DNA of 64,000 bases, from NCBI GenBank assembly GCA_949752735.1, contig OX457053.1:23831682-23895681 (forward strand), read 5' to 3'. The translations under genes were made by a program, and so were the position numbers. Position 1 is the first letter of the stretch; the number at the start of each line of letters is the position of its first letter. Positions 12,401-21,859 of the stretch are shown one piece after another. Under the pieces are notes generated by a model. It made no database searches. It was not told the origin of the DNA and saw nothing but the letters and a program-made list of their open reading frames with translations. The stretch is from Lumbricus terrestris. Its lineage: Eukaryota; Annelida; Clitellata; Crassiclitellata; Lumbricidae.

Positions 12401-15400
12401 CGTTGTCCTGTGATTGGAAGTAGTGATTTACCATGGAGGATGGGAAAGGAAAGAAGGGGTTGTGTAGTTCTAAAAATTTCTTAAAAACAGCCCTGCCCTG
12501 GAGGTAGCTGTGGTCATCATGGTAGCAGTTAATTTGCTGTGGCGACAATGATGGTGGTTGTCCTGCTGTTGGTGGTGGTGGACTGTGGTGGTCAAGGTGG
12601 TTGTCATTAAGATGGTGTCGTGGACTTGGGTGTGCTCATTTAAACCAGTTACATAGCACCACTGAAATCTGACAGTTAAAACTTAATGTAGCATTATAAG
12701 GCATTTGTAAGACAATGTAAGGTACGACAATAATTTTATTACACGAAAATGCAAAGAGTAGTTCAGATACTTACCACAACTGCGGTTTTTCCGTCGGCTG
12801 CGGCAGCTGCTGCCTGTCTTGCATGTATTGACTTTCGGATGTCTTCGATGTTGACGTATTCTGATGAGCCACCCTTCTGAAAAACAAACAACAAAAGAAC
12901 GTCAGAAGTTTTTGAAACAGATAAGTGTGTAGGAGTTATTGCTGCATGGCCTACAAAACAGTCAGAACTAGGACTACCTACCTTTACCCAATAGTTTCCC
13001 CATACATTCTACCCCACAGTCTGAGATCTAATCTAATCCAATCTAATATGAACATTTGTAAAGCGCTTCTCACAGCAGAGCTATTCAGATGCGCTCTCAG
13101 CATGACAGGCCAATGAAAATTTTTTCTTCAAGCGGTGGAGAGATGCAGGTGAATTAATTATCCACCAGAATCCTGCTACGAATTGCAAGTGAACGGTCAT
13201 TCCACACTGAGGGACCTACAAATAGCAAAAGCCTGATGCTGGGTTAAACCTTTAATGCCGGAGGGTATAGATAGGATTTCCCATACCATTTACTACCATC
13301 TTGACATTAAAGGGTTAATGCAATTTCGAGACCAAGGCCCCAATAGATCAAGGTGGTCAGCAGAAAGAAGAGGGCATGCAGATCGTGCAGAGAGCGTGTC
13401 TTGCACATCAAGTCACAGAGGTATTTATGCGCTAAGCAGGGACAGTAACTAGGAGCATGGCCTTGTATCTGAACCGGGTCTTCTGGTTGAGCCTCAGCAA
13501 GCTCATGGCCTCCCATGCATTCCGGGTTGCTGCCCCATGGAATGGAATCAAATCACATCAATGCAATCATTATTCTTGCAGTATGACAACAAACCATGCA
13601 CCATACGTGATATATCATATCATCATGTGGTAGAAATTTCTTGACGAGTTCTATGAAAAAATTTGTAAAATCCCCCAAAACAGAAGATTACCAAACAAAA
13701 TTACGATTGATTGATTGAACATGCCAAACATGATTCCAGTCTATTTCCAAAGACAATGAATGTTGATAATATGCTAGATTTCATTGTGTTTATTAAAGCT
13801 GCAGTTGCTATTAGGAACTTCTATCATCCTCCCATTGTAAAGTGCATAAGGCTTCAAAAGATGGTTCACCCAAGAGCACTGCAGAATTTCTCCAGTTTGG
13901 CATTTCCACCCAATCATTCAATGCAAACAGCATAAAAATTATTTTTCCAGGTGGACATTTTCCACCCAATCATTCAATGCATGCAGCAAAAAAATTCCAG
14001 TTGGGCATTTTCCACCCAATCACCAAGTGTTCCAGTTGGGCATTTTCCACCCAATCATTCAATGCATAAAAAAGAAATTTTCCAGTTGGGCATTTTCCAC
14101 CCAATCACCCAGTGCATCAGGCATCAATAAAAAATTTCCAGTTGGGCATTTTCCACTCAATCACCCAGTGCATCAGGCATCAATTAGGGCCCCCAGAAAT
14201 TTGCGCCAAAAAATTGAAAAAATTGCGCGCCAAAAACGATAAATTTGAGCGAATTTTGTGCAAGTTAAAAAATGATAATGTTCGTTATTTTTTCATTGAA
14301 TCAGTGTACCAAAGTATCTAACAGTGTTTTTTTTCATTTAGTGTAAAGCTTTGGCATTCTAGAAATTAGACAATCAAGCCAAAAATGCAGTTATAAAGTA
14401 CCTATAACCATAAGATTAATGTATTCAGATGATCGCAAATAATTTTAATTGTGCAAAATTTACGCCCACCAAAATCCACGCTCATTACAAATGTAACTTC
14501 AAAAATAGTATTATATATGCCTATTATAATGAATCACCAAGTTACACAACGTGCTGAGTACTACCCTTCCGTCTTTGTGTGCACGCCTGACGCCTATAGA
14601 TTAAATGCGTTCGTTCTGTCTCGATGTGACCGCTTTGAGAAACTTCGTCTAACACATTTTATTGTATGGCCGTGAAGTTCTGGAACTTTTTATAGTATAA
14701 GTTTGTGCGTTACTACCAAACATATCGATCTTTAACTAATAATTCATCTGTAGCAGTGCTGTCCAACCTTTTTGGTACCACGGGCCGCAAAAGCAAGATT
14801 CTTCAAGCCGAGGGCCGCAACAGTAAACTCAAATTTGTTTATATGCTAACATTGAAGCGAGTAGGCCTATTGAATTTAATATGGAATGATTCTAACCTAT
14901 CTATCAATCTAGCCTATAGCTATCTGTTATGAAATTTATATACATTCAGAGATGATCCCGACCCAGGAATGACCAAAGAAGAAAGTCTAGAGCAGTTTAT
15001 AGACACAGGAATAATATTAATCATAGATGTAAAAAACGATGGAAACGGAATAAAAAACGGTAAAAAACGTCGTTTTTTTCAAAAAAATAAAAAACGACAA
15101 AAAAACGATAAAAAACGGAAACGGTAAATAATTTGACTTTGCTACATCTAAAACCACATTTTAACCTTGAAAACATTGATTAGGAACCTACTACACGCAG
15201 GCTATCTCTTAAATGATGATGTTAAACGATGAAATAATGACTTTAGTTAGCTGAATCCTTGAGAGTTGGCGGAAAACATAAGGAATATCAGAAAAAATTA
15301 AAATTAAGGAAAATAATAACAGAAAGTAAATGAATAAATAAAGTTAAAGAAATAATAAAAAACGATAAAAAACGATGGGAAAAATAAAAAACGAAAAAAA

Positions 15401-17886
15401 CGACGTTTTTTGGGAGAGAATAAAAAACGGAAAAAAACGTTTTTTACAACTATGATATTAATGAATGATATCATGTAGGCTACAGCCGCTACACAAACGA
15501 CGATTGTCATGCTTCACAATAGTTGAGCACCAAACGTGCAAGATGGCGTTTAACCCTGCCTCATGCTCAGTTTCGTCGCCAGGACACAGTTTGGCCCGCT
15601 CAGCTCTTCATTACGTCGCCCAATCAATTTTTTTGGCTAAGACCCAATTTATGACGGGCGAATTCCATTCTCCTGCCCTGACTTTCATAAAAAAAATCGT
15701 CGAAGTCAGGGTTTCGGTCTAAAGAGCTAACACCATATTCGTCGGACCAGAAATAACCAAGACATTGACGTTCGTCATCCCTGGTCCCTGTGTCTCTTAG
15801 CGATGTTTCTTTCTAATCCTTAGGCCTATATTTAGACTTTCTCTCGAAAGGAATGGTCATAGTCACTTGCAGACGTTCTGGGACTCTGTAACCTACACAT
15901 CTTAGGGACTGACTAGATGTGAACGGTTAGGGATGGTTTGCAAAGTGAGTTTAATTGTGTACAGTAATAAGAGTCGTTAAAACCAGAAGTTGTGGGTCAA
16001 TCTCCAAGCATACTATACTGGAACCTAACCCCAGGAAAAGAAAGAAGAGAGTAATTTTAGTTTTTGGATTGACCTTCCTGGTAGCTGTCCAAATCGGTAA
16101 CTGTCACAAAATCAATAAAAAATAAAAGCTAAAGTCGATCAGTGGCTTTATCCTTTACTTCATTTTACACAATTAAAGTGCACAAATTTAGTGAGCCCTG
16201 GCGGGCCACTTGAAATCACCTCGCGGGCCGCATGCGGCCCGCGGGCCGCACGTTGGACAGCACTGATCTGTAGTTTCATCCCATTCGGCGGCCGCCATTT
16301 TGATTATCGCACATCGGTCGTCGTTGCTATGTTGAACTGTCATGGGCCGCGGTGATTTTAAGTCAATCAAAGCCCAATTTAGATAAATTAGCAAGATTTT
16401 GTCAAAATTTGCGCTAAAATCGCGCGGATTGCCAATTTTTGTGCTGTTGCGCTAAACCTGGAAATTTGCGCAAAATTTGCGCTGCGCAAGATCGCGAATT
16501 TCTGGGGGCCCCAATCAATAGACTTTTCCAGTTGGACATTGCGACACCATCAAATTGCCTCTGCATTAAATCACAGTGTATGACATTAGAGATCAGTATT
16601 TTGCTCCTACAGTAACTCACTTGCGCTTTGGGGGCTGGAGGCTTCGACTGCAATACCGGCGGTTCCCCTTTGGCTTTTCCAGCCGATTCCTCCACGATTG
16701 GAACTGGAGTCGTCACCTGCTCCACCTTTTCCAGTTCCTCTTTGGCGTCGATGCTGTCCGTGTCGCAGCTCTTTCCCTGACTGTCGCTGTCCAGGCTTTC
16801 CCTCGACCCGCCCTTCGAGTCGCCGCTCCGATAGTCGCTCGTCTCGCTCTCGGCGGGGTTGTCCCCGGCGACGGTCGTCAAGTCGGTCGTCATCTCGCTG
16901 TTGATCAGGTTGTCCCTGGCAACCGTCATCTGGGCGATGCGATCTCTCACCGTCTGCTGATACTCGTTGAGGTTGACGTAGTTGACCTCATCCGTCGGAG
17001 AAGTCAACGGCGTCAAGGCCAACGGTGCCGGGGAGGACGTCAACAAAGAAGAAGTGGGAAGACCAGATGGAGTAACCAGACCAGTCGAAGTTGGGAGGCC
17101 ACTGGAAGCAGCCACGGAGGGAAGACTCGGAAACGCCGGATGGACAGGTTTTACGGTCGGGTCAACGCTTGGAGACTTCGCCGACTCGTCAACCTTTGTT
17201 TTCTCCTTGTGCAGCTGAGTTTCGACGGGTTTACTCGGTAGTGTCGGATGGACAGGTTTTACGGTCGGGTCAACGCTTGGAGACTTCACCGACTCGCCAA
17301 CCTTTGTTTTCTCCTTCTGAGTTTCGACAGGTTTCTCTTCGGTGACAATTTCCGAAACTATTGAAAGCGGGTTCGCCTTGACCGCCTCGTCGTCACCGCG
17401 TTTCGCGTCCTGAACTTCACCGTCGTCTATCGCCGCATTCAGGACCTTGAGCGCCTCGTCCTCCGAGTTCCCCTTCGACACCCGCGGCTTTGGCTTTGGG
17501 GCAATCCTCGTCGGGGAAAGAACCGAAGGACTCGTCGGCGGAGGCACCGCGGGACTCGTCGGCTCCAGAAACTTGCCACTGGTCGCAACGTTCGGCGACT
17601 TGCCACCGCCACCACCAACAGCACCACCAATCACCAGTGTCTTGCCAGTTGTTCCAACATCGGACGGACCCTTCGGCACCACTTCAACATACTTGGCTGG
17701 AATGTAGAAGGGTGGTGAAGGTTGCTTCTGAACGTACCACCAATCATCGTTCACCTTCTTAATGAGTTGGTATTCGTCGCCAATCTTCAAGCTGATCGTC
17801 TCGCTCGAATCGTCCGGTTTGTACGAGTAGTCGCTCAACACGCGAACCATCTCCCGAACGTCCGGTTTCTTAGAACTTCCCGGCAT
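373..17886 (-). CDS. ARHGAP12/27-like: Rho GTPase-activating protein, ARHGAP12/15/27 family (SH3-WW-PH part; 3' end off window)
   Basis: Proteins of this family switch off Rho/Rac/Cdc42 GTPases at membranes and junctions. Ten coding exons join in compatible phases: 16621-17886, 12775-12876, 11790-11879, 8714-8794, 6370-6546, 4690-4800, 3553-3611, 2622-2712, 1667-1765, 373-471, giving about 725 residues. The order is an SH3 domain (about 12-70, with NDDWWYV and [10 protein letters not shown]), a Pro/Ser/Thr-rich linker to about 455, a WW region (about 460-513), a Ser/Glu-rich linker, then a complete PH domain (about 610-725) that starts KQGQLGKAK and ends around [10 protein letters not shown]. 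The family usually continues into RhoGAP, which would lie left of base 1. The ATG at 17886 sits two bases inside an exon with a good acceptor, so a 5' UTR exon should lie upstream. I cannot separate ARHGAP12 from ARHGAP27; it may be the single ancestral gene. Confidence 0.9.
582..797 (-). mobile_element. SINE-A copy (tRNA-derived head, L2-like tail)
   Basis: Full-length, read on the minus strand: a tRNA-like head with B-box GGTTCGAATCC, a body with AAGTCCTTCACT, and a tail of the GCGCCTCTGAGTA...CTTGAAGGGGCGCTATA type. Confidence 0.85.
893..980 (+). mobile_element. SINE-A 3' fragment
   Basis: Carries the GTCGGGAGCGCCTCTGAGTA tail only, ending in GCTATAACAAGTGCACATAAA. Confidence 0.8.
1085..1440 (-). 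mobile_element. Non-LTR retrotransposon ORF2 tail (GHV-type)
   Basis: The minus strand encodes [18 protein letters not shown], then [15 protein letters not shown] and EGKRKRGRP (one frameshift), ending HREEWRRW...GRQQT stop. This is the familiar C-terminal tail of many invertebrate LINE reverse transcriptases. Confidence 0.75.
1667..1765 (-). CDS. ARHGAP exon 9: PH domain centre
   Basis: 33 codons, phase 0, acceptor TTTTTTTAG, donor GTAACT. It contains [13 protein letters not shown] and ends DEKKNQILV, matching the family pattern PEFxVDLxGAxI...KKNVxxL. Confidence 0.9.
1955..2125 (+). mobile_element. tRNA-derived SINE with (AAT)n tail
   Basis: The head has CAGTGGTCAGAGCATGG and B-box GGGTTCGAGCC. 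The body shares the AAGGACCTT...AAGTCC...TCACTCACAATTGC segment with SINE-A, then ends in (AATAAT)n at 2092-2120. A different tail on a related body. Confidence 0.65.
2420..2575 (-). mobile_element. Dispersed repeat SINE-B copy
   Basis: Shares TCGTAATCGTAATCTCC, the CTAAGC/AGCCAAGC segment and CAGCTTATTCACAAGC with 27955-28095 and 35155-35285. A tRNA-like head is possible on the minus strand. Confidence 0.6.
2622..2712 (-). CDS. ARHGAP exon 8: PH domain strands 2-3
   Basis: One base completes the Lys codon from the previous exon, then 30 codons, donor GTAAGA. It reads [20 protein letters not shown]: Trp, then the xSYAVLxxxxLxFYKD strand pair typical of PH domains in this family. Confidence 0.9.
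2845..3061 (-). mobile_element. SINE-A copy
   Basis: Full-length copy with tRNA-like head at the right and tail at the left; B-box slightly changed (TGGATTCAAACC on the plus strand). Confidence 0.85.
3553..3611 (-). CDS. ARHGAP exon 7: start of PH domain
   Basis: 19 codons plus two bases (donor GTAGGT). It encodes [20 protein letters not shown]. The KxGxLxKxK pattern is the first PH strand and matches the family pattern before the Trp exon. Confidence 0.82.
3835..4020. repeat. Minisatellite, unit about 20 bp
   Basis: About nine copies of GAGAAGTCTTGTGAGGATAC and variants. ORFs reading through it are artefacts. Confidence 0.9.
4208..4357 (+). mobile_element. hAT-type MITE fragment, family CAGGGCTTTTT
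   Basis: The left end and about 150 bp match 29154. The right end is lost where an L2-type tail begins. Confidence 0.75.
4350..4545 (+). mobile_element. L2-type LINE 3' end
   Basis: Encodes [19 protein letters not shown], the L2/CR1-like ORF2 C-terminus, then GTGCTTCTGAGTAGCTTTCT and a (GAAT)n tail. Confidence 0.75.
4690..4800 (-). CDS. ARHGAP exon 6: acidic linker before PH
   Basis: 37 codons, phase 0, reading [20 protein letters not shown] and ending LEPLPIK. The acceptor is good (TTACAG). The donor GTCTTT is weak. It is supported mainly by an open, compositionally protein-like frame and the matching phase with the PH exon that follows. Confidence 0.7.
4930..5650. repeat. Degenerate minisatellite including a 41-bp array
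   Basis: 5157-5465 holds about seven copies of a 41-bp unit with TTTATATGGCAATTTTCTCA and AGAGTATAGCACTTTACCAC. On both sides are looser repeats around GACTTTCTCACCTGTATGA. Confidence 0.88.
6370..6546 (-). CDS. ARHGAP exon 5: Ser-rich linker between WW and PH
   Basis: Up to 59 codons, phase 0, beginning [13 protein letters not shown]. The acceptor CAG follows a pyrimidine-rich tract. The donor is uncertain: GTATTG at 6369 gives the full exon, while an in-frame GTCAAA near 6456 would shorten it after SSTAASSK. I first matched the tail of this exon to a PH domain, but the true PH start is exon 7. Confidence 0.7.
6590..7345. repeat. Degenerate minisatellite of the CATGACAACTTTCTCACC type
   Basis: Irregular 20-25-bp units with GACAACTTTCTCACCTGTAT variants. 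The same family as 4930-5650 on the other side of ARHGAP exon 5. Confidence 0.8.
7540..8560. other. Intron stretch, AT-rich with loose repeats
   Basis: 7540-7790 and 8400-8530 carry degenerate TTTCCTCAGTTTT...TACGATATTTT repeats. 8090-8190 resembles dispersed pieces at 2120-2200 and 9640-9700. Nothing else recognised. Confidence 0.6.
8714..8794 (-). CDS. ARHGAP exon 4: WW domain
   Basis: 27 codons, phase 0, acceptor CAG, donor GTATGA. It reads [15 protein letters not shown], then [11 protein letters not shown]: first Trp, GRxYFYN strand and second Trp of a WW fold, typical of the WW modules between SH3 and PH in ARHGAP12/27. Confidence 0.88.
8885..9235. repeat. Minisatellite, 37-bp unit, about nine copies
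   Basis: The unit contains AAAATGGACTTCTTCACAAA and ACTCAAGCAAGATTGCT. Confidence 0.93.
9820..9968 (+). mobile_element. L2-type 3' end with (GATT)n tail
   Basis: CTTGAAGGGGCGTTATATAA, then GATT repeats. A related, more decayed copy without the tail lies at 10110-10230. Confidence 0.7.
10006..10028. other. Perfect 10-bp stem hairpin
   Basis: AACCGACTTC, TTT, GAAGTCGGTT, in an ARHGAP intron. No T-run or other context gives it a function. Confidence 0.5.
10575..11014. mobile_element. hAT-type MITE, family CAGCGGCGCCCGCAG
   Basis: 440 bp with perfect 15-bp inverted ends CAGCGGCGCCCGCAG and a perfect 8-bp duplication CTGTGCAT (10567-10574, 11015-11022). The left end carries a second copy of the terminal sequence near 10617. 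Three internal GATGAC-A(n)-GTCATC units follow. Confidence 0.94.
11541..11747 (-). mobile_element. SINE-A copy
   Basis: Full-length copy in an ARHGAP intron, next to a (GT)n tract at 11468-11515. Confidence 0.85.
11790..11879 (-). CDS. ARHGAP exon 3: first half of a WW domain
   Basis: 30 codons, phase 0. It begins [11 protein letters not shown] and ends FVNAAMGEK: the LPPGW start and the YFVN-like strand of a WW domain. The second conserved Trp is not in this exon. Donor GTTTGT is acceptable but not strong. Confidence 0.85.
12164..12495 (+). mobile_element. hAT-type MITE with internal 19-bp expansion, family CAGGGCTTTTT
   Basis: The same family as 29154-29371. The unit GTTGTACACAAAATGTGCA, or the variant with GTCCA, is repeated about nine times at 12180-12335. 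Flanking 8-mers CCATGAAG and CCCTGGAG match at six of eight. Located in an ARHGAP intron. Confidence 0.88.
12775..12876 (-). CDS. ARHGAP exon 2: linker before WW
   Basis: 34 codons, phase 0 at both ends, acceptor CAG and donor GTAAGT. It reads [16 protein letters not shown], then an Ala run, DGKTAVV. The EYVNI motif resembles tyrosine-based motifs in the linker of this family. Confidence 0.85.
13880..14184. repeat. Minisatellite, about 55-60-bp unit, about five copies
   Basis: The unit has TTCCAGTTGGGCATTTTCCA and CCCAATCATTCAATGCAT. The outer MITE at 14185 inserted in this array, as one more partial unit follows it at 16526-16548. Confidence 0.88.
14754..16265. mobile_element. Middle hAT element of the nest (ends CAGTGCTGTCCAAC)
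   Basis: Inverted ends CAGTGCTGTCCAAC, followed at each end by GGGCCGC-rich sequence, with a perfect 8-bp duplication ATCTGTAG (14746-14753, 16266-16273). No intact transposase. Confidence 0.92.
15022..15454. mobile_element. Inner hAT-type MITE of the nest (ends CATAGATGTAAAAAACG)
   Basis: 433 bp. Inverted ends match at 16 of 17 positions, with a perfect 8-bp duplication ATATTAAT (15014-15021, 15455-15462). The interior is full of AAAAACG repeats on both strands. Confidence 0.92.
16621..17886 (-). CDS. ARHGAP exon 1 (coding): SH3 domain and long linker
   Basis: 422 codons, phase 0 at the end (CAA then donor GTGAGT). The acceptor tract ends at 17889. The SH3 core shows [20 protein letters not shown] and IPAKYVEV. 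The linker is rich in Pro, Ser and Glu and contains YVNLNEYQQ. It also contains an in-frame near-perfect duplication of 36 codons (108 bp offset, copies starting near 17141 and 17249 on the plus strand). GC content and codon use are clearly higher here than in the surrounding intron DNA. Confidence 0.93.
17141..17345 (-). repeat. In-frame 108-bp tandem duplication inside the ARHGAP linker
   Basis: The segment around 17141-17215 recurs at 17249-17320 with very few differences. The offset is 108 bp, or 36 codons. Each copy encodes a module containing [14 protein letters not shown], so the protein has two proline-rich modules, possible SH3 ligands. Confidence 0.85.
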
Positions 17887-18064
17887 CTCTGGCGACAAAC
17901 AAGACAAGAAAAAATTATCATAAGCACAGGCGAATTGTACATGTTTAACGACACTGCCATATCAAAGATGATTAGTGTCACCCTCCTCCTTTATCGAGGC
18001 TTGGGACTGGCACTGGCAGAGAACAACCAGTGGCGGAGTTTAGGTGAATTGTATTGCATCTATA

Positions 18065-18120
18065 CATTTATATAGCCTCTCGCAGAGCATACTAATCAGA
18101 GGTGCTCCCAGTGCAAGAGA
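18065..18120 (-). mobile_element. L2-type 3' end fragment
   Basis: ATTTATATAGCCTCTCGCAG with CAGAGGTGCTCCCAG. Confidence 0.6.
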
Positions 18121-18244
18121 CCAAGAGAGAGAAAATGGTCTTGAGATGGTGAGAAGAGGCACTTGGTTAACCAGTTAATAAGGAGGAATACATGTGTAAG
18201 AAGGAGGAAGCTGGTTTGACAGTGATTTCTATTTTCATTTAGCG

Positions 18245-18375
18245 GGTAAAGGGGGGGTAGCTGAATGGCAGAATAGCTGGTTGCGGGTTCGATGACTGCC
18301 AGCCCCCAAAAGATCGACTCAGCCTTCCACTCTCTAGGGGTGACTGCAAGTAGGGAAGATGGATGCCACCCTGCA
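18245..18375 (+). mobile_element. Possible tRNA-derived SINE, third type
   Basis: GTAGCTGAATGGCAGAATAG and GCGGGTTCGATGACTG look like A- and B-boxes about 40 bp apart. Only one copy was recognised here. Confidence 0.4.
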
Positions 18376-18519
18376 GCTACACACGTCGTTACCATTGATC
18401 ATTACTATAATATAATGCAATCTTATTGTTCACCAGTTTGAATAAAACAAATAACATAAGTAAGTATAAATTTTCTTTATTACTCCACTTGCAAACAAAC
18501 AAATGGGACATAGAACATC

Positions 18520-18790
18520 ATTCATTCATTCAAGTATTTATATAGCGCCTCTTCAAGAAAACTACTCAGAGGTGCTCCCGACTCCAGCACGGCTAAACAG
18601 AACAGTTTTAAGTGCTTATAGAATGTGTCAGAGAGTGATCAAGGGAACAGGCGCAGCTCAAGTTGGAGGGCATTCCATACAACCGGGTCAAACACAGAAA
18701 AAGCACGACTCTGCATGATGGAGGTACGGGCAAACGGGACCAAGAGCACTTCCCTATCAGACGAGCATATAACATAGAACATCGTCATAA
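18520..18790 (-). mobile_element. L2-type LINE 3' part
   Basis: Tail TATATAGCGCCTCTTCAAGA on the plus strand and ORF2-like C-terminus on the minus strand (RAFSVFDPVVWNALQLEL). Confidence 0.75.
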
Positions 18791-19334
18791 TACACTGACG
18801 TAATAATTGGTAATAAAACGTACAGAATAAATAACAAGTTGTATAAAATAACAAAAATATTAGCGTCAAACAAATCATCTACAACAGCATTTCGGTGATA
18901 AATCCTTTTCGAATCAACGAATCACAGCATGGCATCTCTAGATTACGTCAGTGAGACCTCAGCGAGTATATCCAGTTACTCGTTCTGGCGGGAGAAGATC
19001 GTGGATCACCACCCTTTTACTACACATATATAACAGCTAATGACCATCCAGGGTGCGCATCCTGGTGAAAACGAAAATTCAATAATTTAACAAACTGTAC
19101 TCATTTAATTTCAAACTTTCAAACTGGCACAACACAGAAAAATTATTCGTAGCATGAATGGATGATCACAAATTGTAACAGGAGTCGAGTTTAACTGTCG
19201 GCAGCCAGCAGGACACCCATCACGCCTTACTACTCATTTTACCAACGCCATCTGCTGATTGGAAGGTTGAGTGGACCTGTAGGAGGGTAGCGGGAAACAC
19301 TCCCATGTCCATGCATTCTTTGTGCCAGAGAGTT

Positions 19335-19720
19335 AATTGTAATTGTAATTGTACATTTATATAGCGCCACTTCAAGAGAACTTCTCAGAGGTGCTCCCGA
19401 CCTGACACCAAACCACAATCAAAGAGAATGGTTTTCAACGCTTGCGGAAGAGGGGCAAAGAAAGACAAAGAAGTTCATTGCGGAGACTAATAGGTAACTT
19501 ATTCCAGAAAGACGGACCAGCAAAGCTTCTATGTAGCACTGTCGAAGATCGAGTCTAGGGACAACCAGGTCACCATGCGTAGCAGAGCGAAGGAATCTAC
19601 GGCCTGGGATGGACAGCACAGGTACACAGAGTTCCATAAGATAGGTCAAAGCTTGGCCTGCTAGGCAATTACGCATGAACATTAAAATCTTAAACTTAAT
19701 CACTACCCTGCACCCCTTCC
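19335..19720 (-). mobile_element. L2-type LINE 3' part
   Basis: The minus strand encodes IKFKILMFMRNCLAGQALTY, RRFLRSATHGDLVVPRLDL and a tail of the CTCTGAGAAGTTCTCTTGAA type followed by (TTACAA)-like repeats. This is the best preserved L2-type ORF2 end here. Confidence 0.8.
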
Positions 19721-20033
19721 GCCCACACCAATATCACTCTGGAGACTTGCAATGAGTTGATACTAACTGGAAAACTGGATCCCAATGTTATGGAAAATGG
19801 CCTGAATCAGTGATGTTAAAGTACTCGTCAAATCTCCAGACCCTCAAGATCTCACCACTCACCAGAAGGAAAAACTGGCAAGTAGCCATTCGACACAGCT
19901 GCAAAGACCATTCAGTGCACTGCACAAAAAAGTGCACTGCACACAAAAGTGCACAGCTGCTTAATGATGCGGAACCCAATTCCAGACCTCAGACAAAGTT
20001 CATGGTCCAGAGAATTTAGCGTCACTAAGTACG

Positions 20034-20098
20034 ATACACACACACATACACACACTGATTATAATCAGTGTGTGTGCATGTGTGTGTGTGTGTATCTA
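20034..20098. repeat. Long palindrome of (AC)n and (GT)n around GATTATAATC
   Basis: (AC)-rich left arm, CACTGATTATAATCAGTG centre, (GT)-rich right arm; almost perfectly self-complementary over about 60 bp. Confidence 0.9.
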
Positions 20099-20579
20099 TG
20101 AGTATATATCATATGCAGCGTAATATAATTACACATGACCTGGTTTGAGAACTTACAATAATTAACGAATCATAAATGCAGGCACAATGGCACATACATA
20201 CAATGTCATACATGTATTCACATACAATAATACACATACATACACATGCTTACATACATACACACACGCATGCATTCAAGTATTAAACCCAACGATGTTC
20301 AACCATTTCCCAAGTCATTTTGCATATTATAAATACCGCATATGCTACATGGCCACCATTTTGTTGGCTTTGCCATTTGAAACCACTGAGGCGACACAGA
20401 GGCGTACATTAAAACTCATAAAGGCGAAAGGCCATGTGAACCTGGTACCAGTCTATGGAAATAAGTTATATCACTCGATCTGTTCCTAGTTCCCCAAACC
20501 GCTTTTCTCATTCAAACAGTTTGTACAAGTATTCTTGCATAATACACAGGGCTACCATTGCAGCTCCACATTTTGAGAG

Positions 20580-20945
20580 GTAAATTCATTCTGTCAGTGT
20601 GTGCGTGTTTGTGTGCACGAGTGTGCGTGCGTGTATGTGTGTGTGTGCAACTGTGCATGTGCACACTCACAAATGTAAAGCCCATTTCAAGTGTCTTGCC
20701 ATGACTCCTCAATCCTCACGCATGACTATCAAACAGTATTATACATAAATGTAAACAATATATATATATATATAAAATTATATATATATATATATATGTG
20801 TGCATACATTACAAATATTAGTGTGCATATACAATATATATAAGCGTGCATATATTATTATTATTATATATAAACATATAATTATATACACATAATATAT
20901 GTATGTATGTATATGTGTATATATGTATATATATATATATATTGA
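20580..20945. repeat. (GT)n and (TA)n microsatellite belt
   Basis: GT-rich 20597-20670, then TATATA-rich 20755-20940. Confidence 0.9.
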
Positions 20946-21429
20946 ATGACGGAAATGGGTCTATGGCCCATGTGAGAGTAGATCATCATGTTGTCAGTGG
21001 ACCATGTGTCAAACTGATTGTGATGCTTCAGCATAGTGGCTATGAGACTCAAGTAATTTTTGATATGAGGACTGATTGATTCATGGACCTCATAATAATG
21101 ACACTTCATGTCTGTCTGCCTGCCTGCCTGTCACACACACACAAACACACACACACACACACAAATGAACACACGCGTACTCACACACACATACACTAGT
21201 TGAGAGCGTATGCATAAGCTCTCGAAGCCTGGTTTATCCCCTATGATGATTAGTGATCACTATTATGTCACTTTAAAAGTCTAAAGTTCTAAACTCTCTT
21301 GTCAATCTCCTGCTTCCATGTATTTAAGTTTGTGGAGTGTCTTCTGCCACGTGTGCGTGTGTGTATTGAAGTGTCTGTGTGTAATACTGTTTACTGATCT
21401 GCCTGTGTGTCTGCGTACTGATTCATCCA

Positions 21430-21530
21430 TTCGTTTGGAAATCTATGTAGCGCCCCCTACAGGAAACTACTCAGAGGCGCTGCCGACTCCAGCACGCCAA
21501 AAAAGAACAGTTTTAAGATTTATAGTGAGG
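21430..21530 (-). mobile_element. L2-type 3' end
   Basis: Tail GTAGCGCCCCCTACAGGAAA and CTCAGAGGCGCTGCCGACTC. Confidence 0.7.
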
Positions 21531-21570
21531 AAGGATTCTGGTAAAGTTTCAGGGTTTGGTGTTTTTATGT

Positions 21571-21783
21571 ATGTGCACATGTTATAGCGCTCCTTCAAGC
21601 ACCCTACTCAGAGGCACTCCCGACTACAGAGTGGACACGGCATCGAAGTTTCACTCTGAAGCACTGAGCAATTGCGAGTGAAGGACTTGCCCAAGGTCCC
21701 TATGCGGCGACTTGAGGTGAATTTGAACCTACAACCCTTTGGCTGCAAGGTGACGAACATACCCACAACACCACCGCACCCCA
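21571..21783 (-). mobile_element. SINE-A copy
   Basis: Full-length copy ending GTTATAGCGCTCC at its tail (plus-strand left end). Confidence 0.85.
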
Positions 21784-21859
21784 CGATGTGTGTGGTTGCT
21801 AATAATAGGGTGTAATATAAAAAAGTGATATAAAAAGGAGATATAAAAAAGTGATATAA

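Larger units (their letters stand above)
14185..16513. mobile_element. Outer MITE of a three-level nest (ends GGGCCCCCAGAAATT)
   Basis: Arms at 14185-14753 and 16266-16513 have inverted ends TAGGGCCCCCAGAAATT and AATTTCTGGGGGCCCCA. The motif ATCAAT is duplicated at 14179-14184 and 16514-16519. Arms are rich in TTTGCGC/GCGCAAA. The superfamily is not clear from a 6-bp duplication. Confidence 0.75.
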
